33,991 bases of DNA from Bacteroidales bacterium (GTDB taxonomy: Bacteria; Bacteroidota; Bacteroidia; Bacteroidales; WRLA01): positions 1 to 33,991 of the forward strand of contig WRLA01000029.1 in NCBI GenBank assembly GCA_009777825.1, written 5' to 3'. This document shows positions 1 through 7,104 of this stretch, one piece after another. Position numbers and translations under genes: made by a program. Positions within the stretch are counted from its first letter, which is position 1. Every line of letters starts with the position of its first letter. The notes under the pieces were generated by a model. It saw only the letters and a program-made list of their open reading frames with translations. It made no database searches and was not told where the DNA came from.

Positions 1-291
1 GGGAGCGTGAAAACACCCCACCCCCCCCCCCCCCCCCCCCTTTTTTTCCAAAAACATTAAATATAAAAACTCTCCCCCCCCCCCCCCCCAACTCTCTGAT
101 AATCAATGAGTTACATCGTTTTAGCCTCCCGAAGGAGAGGATGTGCGATGTGAGACATGCTACCGCTCGTGTTGATTTGCAATCGGTGTGTCCCGTCATT
201 TCGACAGGCTCAATGCATCGCATTGCGAGGAGGTCAGAGAGCAACGACGAAGCAATCCAAAGAATAATTAAAAAATAAAAAGGAGGAATTT
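1..291. repeat. Non-coding start: poly-C tracts and dispersed intergenic repeat
   Basis: No gene is supported here. There are two long cytosine runs, 20 C at 21-40 (followed by seven T) and 16 C at 74-89. From about 196 to 260 lies text resembling two widespread bacterial intergenic repeat types: a 'gtcatttcgacaggctcaat' part followed by a 'cattgcgagga...' part that ends in 'cgacgaagcaatcc'. A short CTCC-TTCG-GGAG hairpin can form on the minus strand near 128-141. An AGGAGG ribosome-binding site for the next gene is at 281-286. No TAnnTTTG promoter element was found in this stretch. The C runs could be genuine or assembly/sequencing artefacts. Confidence 0.6.
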
Positions 292-1746
292 ATGACATCT
301 AACAGAAATTTAAAAATGAGAACGGAGTTGAGGTCAGAGACCGAAACCGCTAATTCGGGAAGAGTAACACCCGGAAAAAATTATTTGGCAGCGCTGGCGC
401 TCTTGGTATTGTGTACAATGCAAAGCGCTTTTTCACAAACAACTTTTGAATACGGCTTTGATTATGATTTTGAAACAGTATTGATTGATGGAAAGCAAAC
501 CGAATGTGCTATTGCTAATAATGTTGTTAAGTATTTACCTGCGCAAGCAGCCGGGCTACAGGAAAATGATGTGATTGTTGCCATTGATGGTCAACCGGTA
601 AGTAAAAAAGTATTTGATGAGATAGATTCAAAATCAAAAATAAATCTATCTATTCAACGATTTGGAAATCAGAAAGAGACTTTAGAGATAGCCGGAGTCC
701 CTTGCTTGTCAAATAATCGTGTTTTAGAACGAGAATATGTAGGTGGTACCGGTACAGCGTTCTTTGGTACACTGAAAATTGATGACAACCCCATTAATAT
801 TATGTCTGACCCCGATATAGACTTTTTTCAATATACGTCTTTCGATTTTGAGTTTACCGGACAAAACATTATGCAACAAAAAGAAATTGCGCCTTCGTTG
901 GAAGAATATTTAACGGCAAGGGGATTGAAACGCGATAAAGAGAACCCCGATATACTTGTGTTTATTGATTTTTTTTCCGACCGTCGTGAGCAATATGTGC
1001 CGCCAACACAAGAATTGAGTACTCGCTACGGTAGCGCCTACAATGTTTGGACAAAAAAAATGGAAGTCCGTCAATATGTAGAATCATCACAAAGCGGAAA
1101 TTACACGAAAATAGACTATTTATCAAAATTGTCTATCTCAATGGCAGATGCAAAAAAGATGTCAAAAGGCGAAATGGACAAAGCCAAAATATGGGAGGCT
1201 GACTATGAAGTTATATATAGACAAAAGGCTGACCATAAACAATTTGCCAGTCATATAGGCTGGCTAATGTTAGGGGCTTTTCCTTTTAAAATCCAAAACC
1301 TAAACACTCAAGACTATTGGTACACCGGTATTATTTATGACGGCGCCGCAGCCGGCAAAGTAACCGGAGTAGTCCCCGATTCACCTGCCGACAAAGCCGG
1401 AATAAAACCGGGTGATATGATTAAAAGCAGTTCTTGGGGATCAAACGCTATATTTAAAAAATCTTTTGATGAAGTGGAGGAAGCTGGGTTTACGAATGGG
1501 TACTTCAGAGGGCTACCTGACGGTTTTGCATTATATCGTTCAGCTAGCCTGCAGCCGACAGGCGGTTCTAAGTCTCCGTTAGAATCTACTTACATGAGTT
1601 GTTACGAGATGGAAAAAAATGTTTATGTGAAAATCTCTCGCGGCTCAGAACCTCTGATCTTTACAATTAAAGGTGAGAATGGAAAAAAAAGGGAAGTGGA
1701 GGTAAAACCGATAAAAGCAAACCACCGATTTATAGGTTTGGAATAG
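292..1746 (+). CDS. Exported protein with two PDZ domains and a DUF4136-like middle
   Basis: The 484-residue protein has a hydrophobic signal segment at about residues 31-48, with likely cleavage after AFSQ, so it is probably periplasmic or surface-located. A first PDZ-like segment covers about 65-135 (AQAAGLQENDVIVAIDGQPV). A middle region at about 170-340 resembles DUF4136 (DPDIDFFQYTSFDFEF, then GLKRDKENPDILVFI). A second PDZ-like segment starts near 350 (GVVPDSPADKAGIKPGDMI); its last strands are displaced to about 455-475 by an insertion. The ATG at 292 is chosen because AGGAGG sits 5 nt upstream, an unusually good site for this phylum, although this leaves an n-region of about 29 residues. 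PDZ folds normally bind peptide C-termini. No protease catalytic domain is visible, so its role is unknown. Confidence 0.75.
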   Translation: MTSNRNLKMRTELRSETETANSGRVTPGKNYLAALALLVLCTMQSAFSQTTFEYGFDYDFETVLIDGKQTECAIANNVVKYLPAQAAGLQENDVIVAIDGQPVSKKVFDEIDSKSKINLSIQRFGNQKETLEIAGVPCLSNNRVLEREYVGGTGTAFFGTLKIDDNPINIMSDPDIDFFQYTSFDFEFTGQNIMQQKEIAPSLEEYLTARGLKRDKENPDILVFIDFFSDRREQYVPPTQELSTRYGSAYNVWTKKMEVRQYVESSQSGNYTKIDYLSKLSISMADAKKMSKGEMDKAKIWEADYEVIYRQKADHKQFASHIGWLMLGAFPFKIQNLNTQDYWYTGIIYDGAAAGKVTGVVPDSPADKAGIKPGDMIKSSSWGSNAIFKKSFDEVEEAGFTNGYFRGLPDGFALYRSASLQPTGGSKSPLESTYMSCYEMEKNVYVKISRGSEPLIFTIKGENGKKREVEVKPIKANHRFIGLE

Positions 1747-1757
1747 CAACAATATTG

Positions 1758-1784
1758 GAACGATGGCTAATGGGCTATCCGTTC
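1758..1784 (+). terminator. Hairpin after the PDZ gene, possible terminator
   Basis: GAACG-ATGGC pairs with GCTAT-C-CGTTC around a TAATGG loop, giving about 10 base pairs with one G-U pair and one bulged C. It begins 11 nt after the stop codon. There is no T tract behind it, so it may stabilise or process the 3' end rather than act as a classical intrinsic terminator. Confidence 0.35.
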
Positions 1785-1804
1785 GCTGTGTTTGCGAGTG
1801 AGAT

Positions 1805-1921
1805 AAAAATTACACAGAGGAGGCACGGAGAACCACAGAGAAATCTCCTTGCGACCATTGTGGCACCCTTTGCGTCTCTGCGGTAAAAAAACGCAAGGGC
1901 GCAAAGGTTTTTCGCAAAGGG
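1805..1921. repeat. Dispersed intergenic repeat sequence
   Basis: This stretch has the low-information text common between bacterial genes: 'cacagaggaggcacggagaaccacagag', then 'ccctttgcgtctctgcggt', then 'cgcaagggcgcaaagg'. A short piece of the same kind (ccgcaaaggcgcaaa) recurs at 14759-14773. No ORF is supported. It separates the PDZ gene from the toxin-antitoxin promoter. Confidence 0.5.
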
Positions 1922-1948
1922 GACGCTGTTTTCAACTGTATTTATTCA

Positions 1949-1977
1949 TTGTAATTCAGAAAATTTATGTACTTTTG
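1949..1977 (+). promoter_or_regulatory. Bacteroidota-type promoter of the toxin-antitoxin operon
   Basis: The -7 element TACTTTTG (1970-1977) fits TAnnTTTG. A TTG at 1949-1951 lies 18 nt before it and may serve as the -33 element. The antitoxin ATG is 29 nt downstream of the -7 element. The gap between the toxin stop and polA is only 7 nt, so this promoter may also transcribe polA. Confidence 0.65.
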
Positions 1978-2006
1978 CAGCGTTAAAAACATATAATAAA
2001 AAAGAT

Positions 2007-2243
2007 ATGAGTATTACTGTTACAATAGAGGGGAATGATAATATCATTATCAAAACAATGGCTTTACTGAAAGCCATTCCCGGATTAAGAATTCAATCTA
2101 AAAAGAACGTAGTCCTGGCAAATGACATGCTTATCCCAAATAGCGAGACTATGAAAGCCATAAGAGAAGCAGAAACAAGCGAACGATGTAATGTTTATAA
2201 AAACAGTTCCGAAATGTTCAAAAACTTGGGAATAAATGTATGA
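2007..2243 (+). CDS. Putative RelB/DinJ-like antitoxin
   Basis: The 78-residue protein lies directly upstream of a YafQ-like toxin and overlaps it by 8 nt, the usual antitoxin-first arrangement with translational coupling. The N-terminal half (SITVTIEGNDNIIIKTMALLKAI) could form a strand and helix for DNA binding; the C-terminal part (about 45-78), rich in charged residues, would be expected to wrap the toxin. Sequence similarity to the RelB/DinJ family is weak, so the call rests mainly on position and size. Antitoxins of this type usually repress their own promoter, here 1949-1977. Confidence 0.65.
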   Translation: MSITVTIEGNDNIIIKTMALLKAIPGLRIQSKKNVVLANDMLIPNSETMKAIREAETSERCNVYKNSSEMFKNLGINV

Positions 2244-2511
2244 AATCTTAACAACCTCCCGATTTGAAAAAGACCTTATTCGGGCTAAGAAACGAGGCAA
2301 AGAGATGTCTGCATTGGCTATACTCCTTCAATTATTGGAAAACGGAGAACCCTTGCCCGATAAATATAAAAACCATAAACTTCAAAATGTGTTTCCCGAA
2401 ACATGGGATTGCCATATACAACCCGACTGGCTGTTACTGTATGAAATAGATAAAGGTCGGAAATTAGTAAAACTAAAGCGTACAGGCTCTCATGCTGACC
2501 TTTTCAAATAA
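2236..2511 (+). CDS. yafQ: YafQ-family mRNA interferase toxin
   Basis: The 91-residue RelE-superfamily ribonuclease is expected to cut mRNA on the ribosome when freed from its antitoxin. All residues important in E. coli YafQ appear in the right order: H47 (KNHKLQ), H60 and D64-W65 (CHIQPDWLLLY), H86 and F90 (GSHADLF), corresponding to H50, H63, D67-W68, H87 and F91. Length is normal for the family and nothing suggests inactivation. The ATG lies within the end of the antitoxin gene. The stop is 7 nt before the likely polA start, so transcription probably continues into polA. Confidence 0.9.
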   Translation: MYEILTTSRFEKDLIRAKKRGKEMSALAILLQLLENGEPLPDKYKNHKLQNVFPETWDCHIQPDWLLLYEIDKGRKLVKLKRTGSHADLFK

Positions 2512-2518
2512 AACCAAC

Positions 2519-5386
2519 ATGAAACCCCCACCCACCCTCTTCCTCTTAGACGCCATGGCGTTGATTTACAGAGCGTTTTATGCGTTGAACAAAAATCCGC
2601 GTGTGAACGCTAAAGGTCTGAACACCTCCGCCATTTTGGGTTTTACCAATTCGCTTTGGTCGGTCATCACGACGGAAAATCCGACACATATTGCCGTCGC
2701 ATCCGATTCGCAGGCGCCGACGGTGAGACATCTTGATTATGAACAATATAAGGCGAACCGTCAGGCAATGCCCGACGAGATTGCGGCTTCCCTGCCGTGG
2801 ATTGACAGGATTTTGGAAGCCATGCGCATCCCAAAACTGATGATGGACGGCTACGAGGCGGACGACATCATCGGAACACTGTCGAAAGAGGCTGAAAAGA
2901 AAGGTTTTACGGTCTATATGATGTCGTCCGACAAGGATTTGGGACAGTTAATCACCGACAACATTTTGATGTATCGCCCCGGAAAGATGGGCGATGTGGC
3001 GGAGGTTTTTGGTAAAAAGGAAATCTGCGAAAAATTTGGCGTCGGAGAACCCAGACAAATCATTGATTTATTGGGACTTTGGGGCGACGCTTCCGATAAT
3101 ATCCCCGGAATACCGGGCGTGGGCGAAAAGACCGCCCGCGACCTGTTACGCCAATTTCCGACCGTTGAAGAGTTGGTTGCCCGCGCCGACGAAATCAAAA
3201 ATCCGCGCCTGCAAGAGAAGGTCAAACAGTTTGCCGACCAAGCGCTCTTTTCCAAACAGTTAGCAACCATCATTACCGATGTCCCCGTCCCTTTTGACGA
3301 AGAACAGTTGCGCATGAAATCGCCGGACGAACAGGCGTTGAAAGCAGTCTTGGAAGAGTTGGAATTTCGGCAGTTGGCAAAACGGATATTCACTGATTTA
3401 AGTCTGAAAAAGAGTCCGGAAGAAAGACAATCTTTTGAGAAACAACCTGCCGAAGGACAACTTTTCGGGAAGCAACCCGCCGAAGGTCAAATGGATCTTT
3501 TCGGTCATTACGAAGTTCCCGCTGTTCCTCAGCCCGATTTATTCAGTCAAACATCGTCATCATTCAAGAACATCAAAGACGGTGCGCCGAAATACCATTT
3601 GATAACCGATAAAAACGAAGCCGAAAAGTTGGCTGAAAAGTTGGCAACATGTCCTGAGGTTTGTTTCGACACGGAGACGACGGGACTTGATGCCCTCACA
3701 TCCGAATTGGTGGGAATCTCTTTTGCCGTTGACGTCGGAGAAGCGTGGTTTGTGGCGTTTCCCGAAAACAAAAAAGAGGCGATGGAGATGGCGGCAGTTT
3801 TCAAGAAAGTACTTGAAAACGAAACCATTATGAAAATCGGGCAGAACATAAAATTTGATATTTCCATTTTGAAAGGATATGATGTTCATGCTCGGGGCGC
3901 CATGTTCGATACCATGATTGCCCATTATCTGTTGCAGCCCGACACGCGGCACAACATGAACTTGCTGGCAGAGCAGTATTTGGGCTATTCGCCCGTGCCG
4001 ATTGAAGACCTCATCGGGAAACAAGGGAAGAATCAGTTGTCTATGCGCGTCGCATTTCGGCAAAATCCGGAGCGGGTGAAAGAGTATGCCTGCGAGGACA
4101 CCGATGTTACCATTCAACTGAAAAACATCTTTCTGCCATTGCTCGAAAAAGCCGGATTTATGCCGCTCTTTTCCGACATTGAAATGCCGTTGGTCAATGT
4201 TTTGGCTTCGATGGAAACCGATGGAGTTCACATTGACGAAATCGCTCTAAATCAATTCTCTACAAAACTTTCTGATGAGATTTTGCAATTTGAAAGCGAC
4301 ATTTACAATTTGGCGGGCAAATCCTTTAACATCGCGTCACCCAAACAGTTAGGTGATGTTTTATTCAAAGATTTAAAGATTTCGTCCAATGTCAAGAAAA
4401 CGAAGACAGGACAGTATGCTACCGGTGAAGATATCCTGATAAAATTGCAACATTCCCATCCCATCGTCGAGAAGATTTTGGATTACCGCTCGCTCTCCAA
4501 ACTAAAATCCACCTACGCCGACGCACTCCCCGAACTGATCAATCCGCACGACGGACGAGTCCACACCTCCTACAACCAAACGGTAACCGCCACAGGACGG
4601 TTGAGTTCGACCAATCCGAACCTCCAAAACATCCCCGTCCGCACGGAATTGGGTCGCGAAATCCGCAAGGCGTTCATCCCGCGCAACGATGACTTCACCC
4701 TGCTCGCCGCCGACTATTCCCAGATAGAGTTACGTATCATCGCGCACATCAGCGGCGACGCCGCCATGAAGGAAGATTTTATCAACGGGATAGATATTCA
4801 CACCGCCACGGCATCGCGGGTGTTCAACGTCGCGTTGGACCAGGTGAGTCGGGAACAGCGCCGCATGGCAAAAGTCGTCAATTTCGGCATCATCTACGGC
4901 ATCTCGGCTTTCGGACTTTCGGAACGCCTCGGCATCGGACGCAAAGAAGCCGGCGGCATCATCGAACAGTATCTCGAAAAATACTCCGGCATCCGGACAT
5001 ACATGGAAAACCAAATCGCCTTCGCCCGTCAACACGGTTACGTGGAAACGTTGATGGGACGCCGTCGTTATCTTCCCGACATCGAAGCCCGCAATATGAA
5101 CATGCGCTCCTTCGCTGAAAGAAACGCCATCAACGCCCCCATCCAAGGCTCCGCCGCCGACCTCATCAAAATCGCCATGATACGGATTTGGGACGAATTT
5201 CAAAAACAGCAACTGACCGGAAAAATGGTTCTTCAAGTCCACGACGAATTGGTGTTCGACATCCCCAAATCCGAAGAGGAGACAGTAACGAATATCGTCC
5301 GCCAAAAAATGGAAACGGCGTTGTCGCTTTCAGTTCCATTAGTAGTTGATATAAGCGGGGGAAATAATTGGTTAGAAGCGCATTAG
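2519..5386 (+). CDS. polA: DNA polymerase I
   Basis: This Pol I of about 955 aa has all three domains. The 5' nuclease/FEN domain is at about 1-300 (FLLDAMALIYRAF, GYEADDIIGTL, SSDKDLGQL, GDASDNIPGIPGVGEKTA). The 3'-5' exonuclease at about 360-550 looks active: D384-x-E386 (CFDTETTGL), D447 (NIKFDI), Y523/D527 (YACED). The polymerase at about 560-955 has motif A (AADYSQIELR), motif B (RRMAKVVNFGIIYG) and motif C (QVHDELVFD). An ATG at 2492 would also give an open frame but lies inside the toxin gene; the ATG at 2519 starts right before the conserved N-terminus. The linker at about 300-350 holds two KQPAEGQ repeats and two QxDLF motifs. It acts in Okazaki fragment maturation and repair. Confidence 0.96.
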   Translation: MKPPPTLFLLDAMALIYRAFYALNKNPRVNAKGLNTSAILGFTNSLWSVITTENPTHIAVASDSQAPTVRHLDYEQYKANRQAMPDEIAASLPWIDRILEAMRIPKLMMDGYEADDIIGTLSKEAEKKGFTVYMMSSDKDLGQLITDNILMYRPGKMGDVAEVFGKKEICEKFGVGEPRQIIDLLGLWGDASDNIPGIPGVGEKTARDLLRQFPTVEELVARADEIKNPRLQEKVKQFADQALFSKQLATIITDVPVPFDEEQLRMKSPDEQALKAVLEELEFRQLAKRIFTDLSLKKSPEERQSFEKQPAEGQLFGKQPAEGQMDLFGHYEVPAVPQPDLFSQTSSSFKNIKDGAPKYHLITDKNEAEKLAEKLATCPEVCFDTETTGLDALTSELVGISFAVDVGEAWFVAFPENKKEAMEMAAVFKKVLENETIMKIGQNIKFDISILKGYDVHARGAMFDTMIAHYLLQPDTRHNMNLLAEQYLGYSPVPIEDLIGKQGKNQLSMRVAFRQNPERVKEYACEDTDVTIQLKNIFLPLLEKAGFMPLFSDIEMPLVNVLASMETDGVHIDEIALNQFSTKLSDEILQFESDIYNLAGKSFNIASPKQLGDVLFKDLKISSNVKKTKTGQYATGEDILIKLQHSHPIVEKILDYRSLSKLKSTYADALPELINPHDGRVHTSYNQTVTATGRLSSTNPNLQNIPVRTELGREIRKAFIPRNDDFTLLAADYSQIELRIIAHISGDAAMKEDFINGIDIHTATASRVFNVALDQVSREQRRMAKVVNFGIIYGISAFGLSERLGIGRKEAGGIIEQYLEKYSGIRTYMENQIAFARQHGYVETLMGRRRYLPDIEARNMNMRSFAERNAINAPIQGSAADLIKIAMIRIWDEFQKQQLTGKMVLQVHDELVFDIPKSEEETVTNIVRQKMETALSLSVPLVVDISGGNNWLEAH

Positions 5387-5392
5387 AGAAAA

Positions 5393-5428
5393 TGTAATCA
5401 AAAATTGATGTGTAATCAAAATTTGATA
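5393..5428. promoter_or_regulatory. Tandem 18-bp palindromic operator
   Basis: Two adjacent 18-bp units, TGTAATCAAAAATTGATG (5393-5410) and TGTAATCAAAATTTGATA (5411-5428), differ at only two positions. Each contains a 13-bp inverted repeat, ATCAAAAWTTGAT. The second unit contains the TTTG -33 element of the following gene, so a bound protein would be expected to block transcription. The regulator is not identified in this window. Confidence 0.6.
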
Positions 5429-5452
5429 ATTAAAAAATAATATTTATCTTTG
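5422..5452 (+). promoter_or_regulatory. Consensus Bacteroidota promoter of the ATPase gene
   Basis: TTTG (5422-5425), a 19-nt spacer and TATCTTTG (5445-5452) match the TTTG-N19-21-TAnnTTTG consensus. It is the best-formed promoter in the window. The ATG of the ATPase is 17 nt downstream of the -7 element. Confidence 0.8.
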
Positions 5453-5469
5453 CAGAAAATTTTTAAGGC

Positions 5470-6618
5470 ATGAAAAATCCGTTTTTGCTAAAGGGCTATT
5501 TATCTGCGGAGTATTTTTGCGACCGCAAAAAAGAGACCACAGACCTCACACGTTTTATTACAAATGACAACAACGTTGTACTTGTTTCACCCCGCAGGAT
5601 GGGAAAGACCGGTCTTATAGAACATTGTTTTCGTCAAAATGAAATTTCGACGAATTACCATACTTTTTTTATAGATATTTATGCCACGCGCAATTTGCAG
5701 GAGTTTGTATATAAACTTGGTAAAGAGATCTTTGAACGTTTAAAACCGCGAGGGAAAAAATTTGTGGAAAGATTTTTCTCTATTATTTCTTCGTTGCGAC
5801 CTGCTTTTAAACTTGACGAGGCTACCGGAACGCCGGTTTTCGATATTGGAATTGGAGAAATTCGCTCCGCGGAAATCACTTTGGAAGAGATTTTTAAATA
5901 TCTCAACACATCCGATAAACCCTGCATTGTAGCAATTGACGAGTTTCAGCAAATCGCGAAGTATCCCGAAAAAAATATTGAGGCAATCCTCCGTACCCAT
6001 GTTCAGAAAACCTCAAAAACGACTTTCATTTTTTCCGGAAGCCAAAGGCACATTCTGCATAATATGTTCTTTTCTGCCTCTCGTCCGTTTTATCAAAGCG
6101 CTGTATTACAAACACTTAATGCTATTGATAAAAAGGAATACATTAATTTTGCGGACAGACATTTTCGCAGAACAGGAAAAAAGGTTGATGTTTCTTTTAT
6201 TGAACGTTGTTACGATTTGTTTGAAGGACATACTTTTTATGTGCAAGCAATTATGAATCAACTGTTTTCAGAACTTGATGAGAACGAAAATTGCACCGAT
6301 AAAATCTTTGCAGAAACGGTACAAAATCGTATTTTTTCTTATGAAACCTTATTTTCGGAAATTTTAAACCTTTTACCCGAAAGACAAAAGGAAGTGCTTT
6401 GCGCAGTAGCAAAGGAGGGCAAAGCACATAATATTACTTCCGGCAAGTTTGTAAAAAAACACGCCCTCCTCTCTTCCGCTTCAACCCAAACCGCAGCCAG
6501 ACAACTACTTGAAAAAGAAATTTTTACACGCAACGAAACCGTTTATTCGGTTTATGACCGTTTCTTCGGATTATGGCTGCAATCTTATTATGGAACAGGA
6601 GGATTAAATAAAGTATAA
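5470..6618 (+). CDS. AAA-type ATPase (archaeal-ATPase-like family)
   Basis: The 382-residue protein has a Walker A motif SPRRMGKT (residues 40-47), a Walker B motif CIVAIDEFQQ (about 150-160) and a sensor-like TFIFSGSQ (about 184-191), followed by a lid and a probable winged-helix C-terminal region (about 285-375). The N-terminus (NPFLLKGYLSAEYFCDRKKE) is typical of the P-loop ATPases common in many copies in Bacteroidales and archaea (ATPase_2/DEXX-type). Their function is largely unknown; some may be toxins or mobile-element-linked proteins. The gene has its own promoter and a striking tandem operator, so it is probably tightly controlled. dtd begins 27 nt downstream and may share the transcript. 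Confidence 0.85.
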   Translation: MKNPFLLKGYLSAEYFCDRKKETTDLTRFITNDNNVVLVSPRRMGKTGLIEHCFRQNEISTNYHTFFIDIYATRNLQEFVYKLGKEIFERLKPRGKKFVERFFSIISSLRPAFKLDEATGTPVFDIGIGEIRSAEITLEEIFKYLNTSDKPCIVAIDEFQQIAKYPEKNIEAILRTHVQKTSKTTFIFSGSQRHILHNMFFSASRPFYQSAVLQTLNAIDKKEYINFADRHFRRTGKKVDVSFIERCYDLFEGHTFYVQAIMNQLFSELDENENCTDKIFAETVQNRIFSYETLFSEILNLLPERQKEVLCAVAKEGKAHNITSGKFVKKHALLSSASTQTAARQLLEKEIFTRNETVYSVYDRFFGLWLQSYYGTGGLNKV

Positions 6619-6645
6619 ATAACTTATTATGAAACCATTATAAAA

Positions 6646-7098
6646 ATGAAAGTCGTTATTCAAAGAGTAAGAAAAGCCTCCGTTACTGTTGAGCAGCAAG
6701 TTGTCGGAAAAATTTCCGCCGGGATGTTGATTTTGTTGGGTATTGAAGATAGCGACACGGAAGAAGATATCCAATGGCTGTGCGCCAAAATTGCGCGGCT
6801 TCGCATCTTTGATGACGCCGACGGAGTGATGAATAATTCCGTTATAGACGTTGACGGCGAAATATTGGTTATCAGTCAGTTTACCCTGTTTGCTTCAACA
6901 AAGAAAGGAAATCGTCCGTCGTATATCCGCGCTTCAAAACCCGACTTCGCGGTTCCGATGTATGAGCGGTTTATTGCGGTTTTGGAGGGCGAGGTCGGGA
7001 AAAAAATTGAGACAGGACAATTCGGAGCCATGATGGACGTTGAATTGATAAACGATGGTCCGGTAACCATCGTCATAGATACTAAAAATAAAGAATAA
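6646..7098 (+). CDS. dtd: D-aminoacyl-tRNA deacylase
   Basis: The 150-residue DTD-fold protein removes D-amino acids (and Gly from tRNA-Ala) mischarged on tRNA. The two family signatures are present: SQFT at residues 77-80 (followed by LFA) and the Gly-cisPro motif in NDGPVT (GP at 138-139). Length and start (MKVVIQRV) match the family. No TAnnTTTG element is seen directly upstream, and the next gene starts 6 nt after its stop, so it probably lies in an operon with the LutB-like gene. Confidence 0.95.
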   Translation: MKVVIQRVRKASVTVEQQVVGKISAGMLILLGIEDSDTEEDIQWLCAKIARLRIFDDADGVMNNSVIDVDGEILVISQFTLFASTKKGNRPSYIRASKPDFAVPMYERFIAVLEGEVGKKIETGQFGAMMDVELINDGPVTIVIDTKNKE

Positions 7099-7104
7099 CA
7101 GCGC

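Noticed and set aside
3560..4231. Long minus-strand frame inside polA
   Set aside because: It lies opposite conserved polA coding sequence and has no recognisable domain or promoter.
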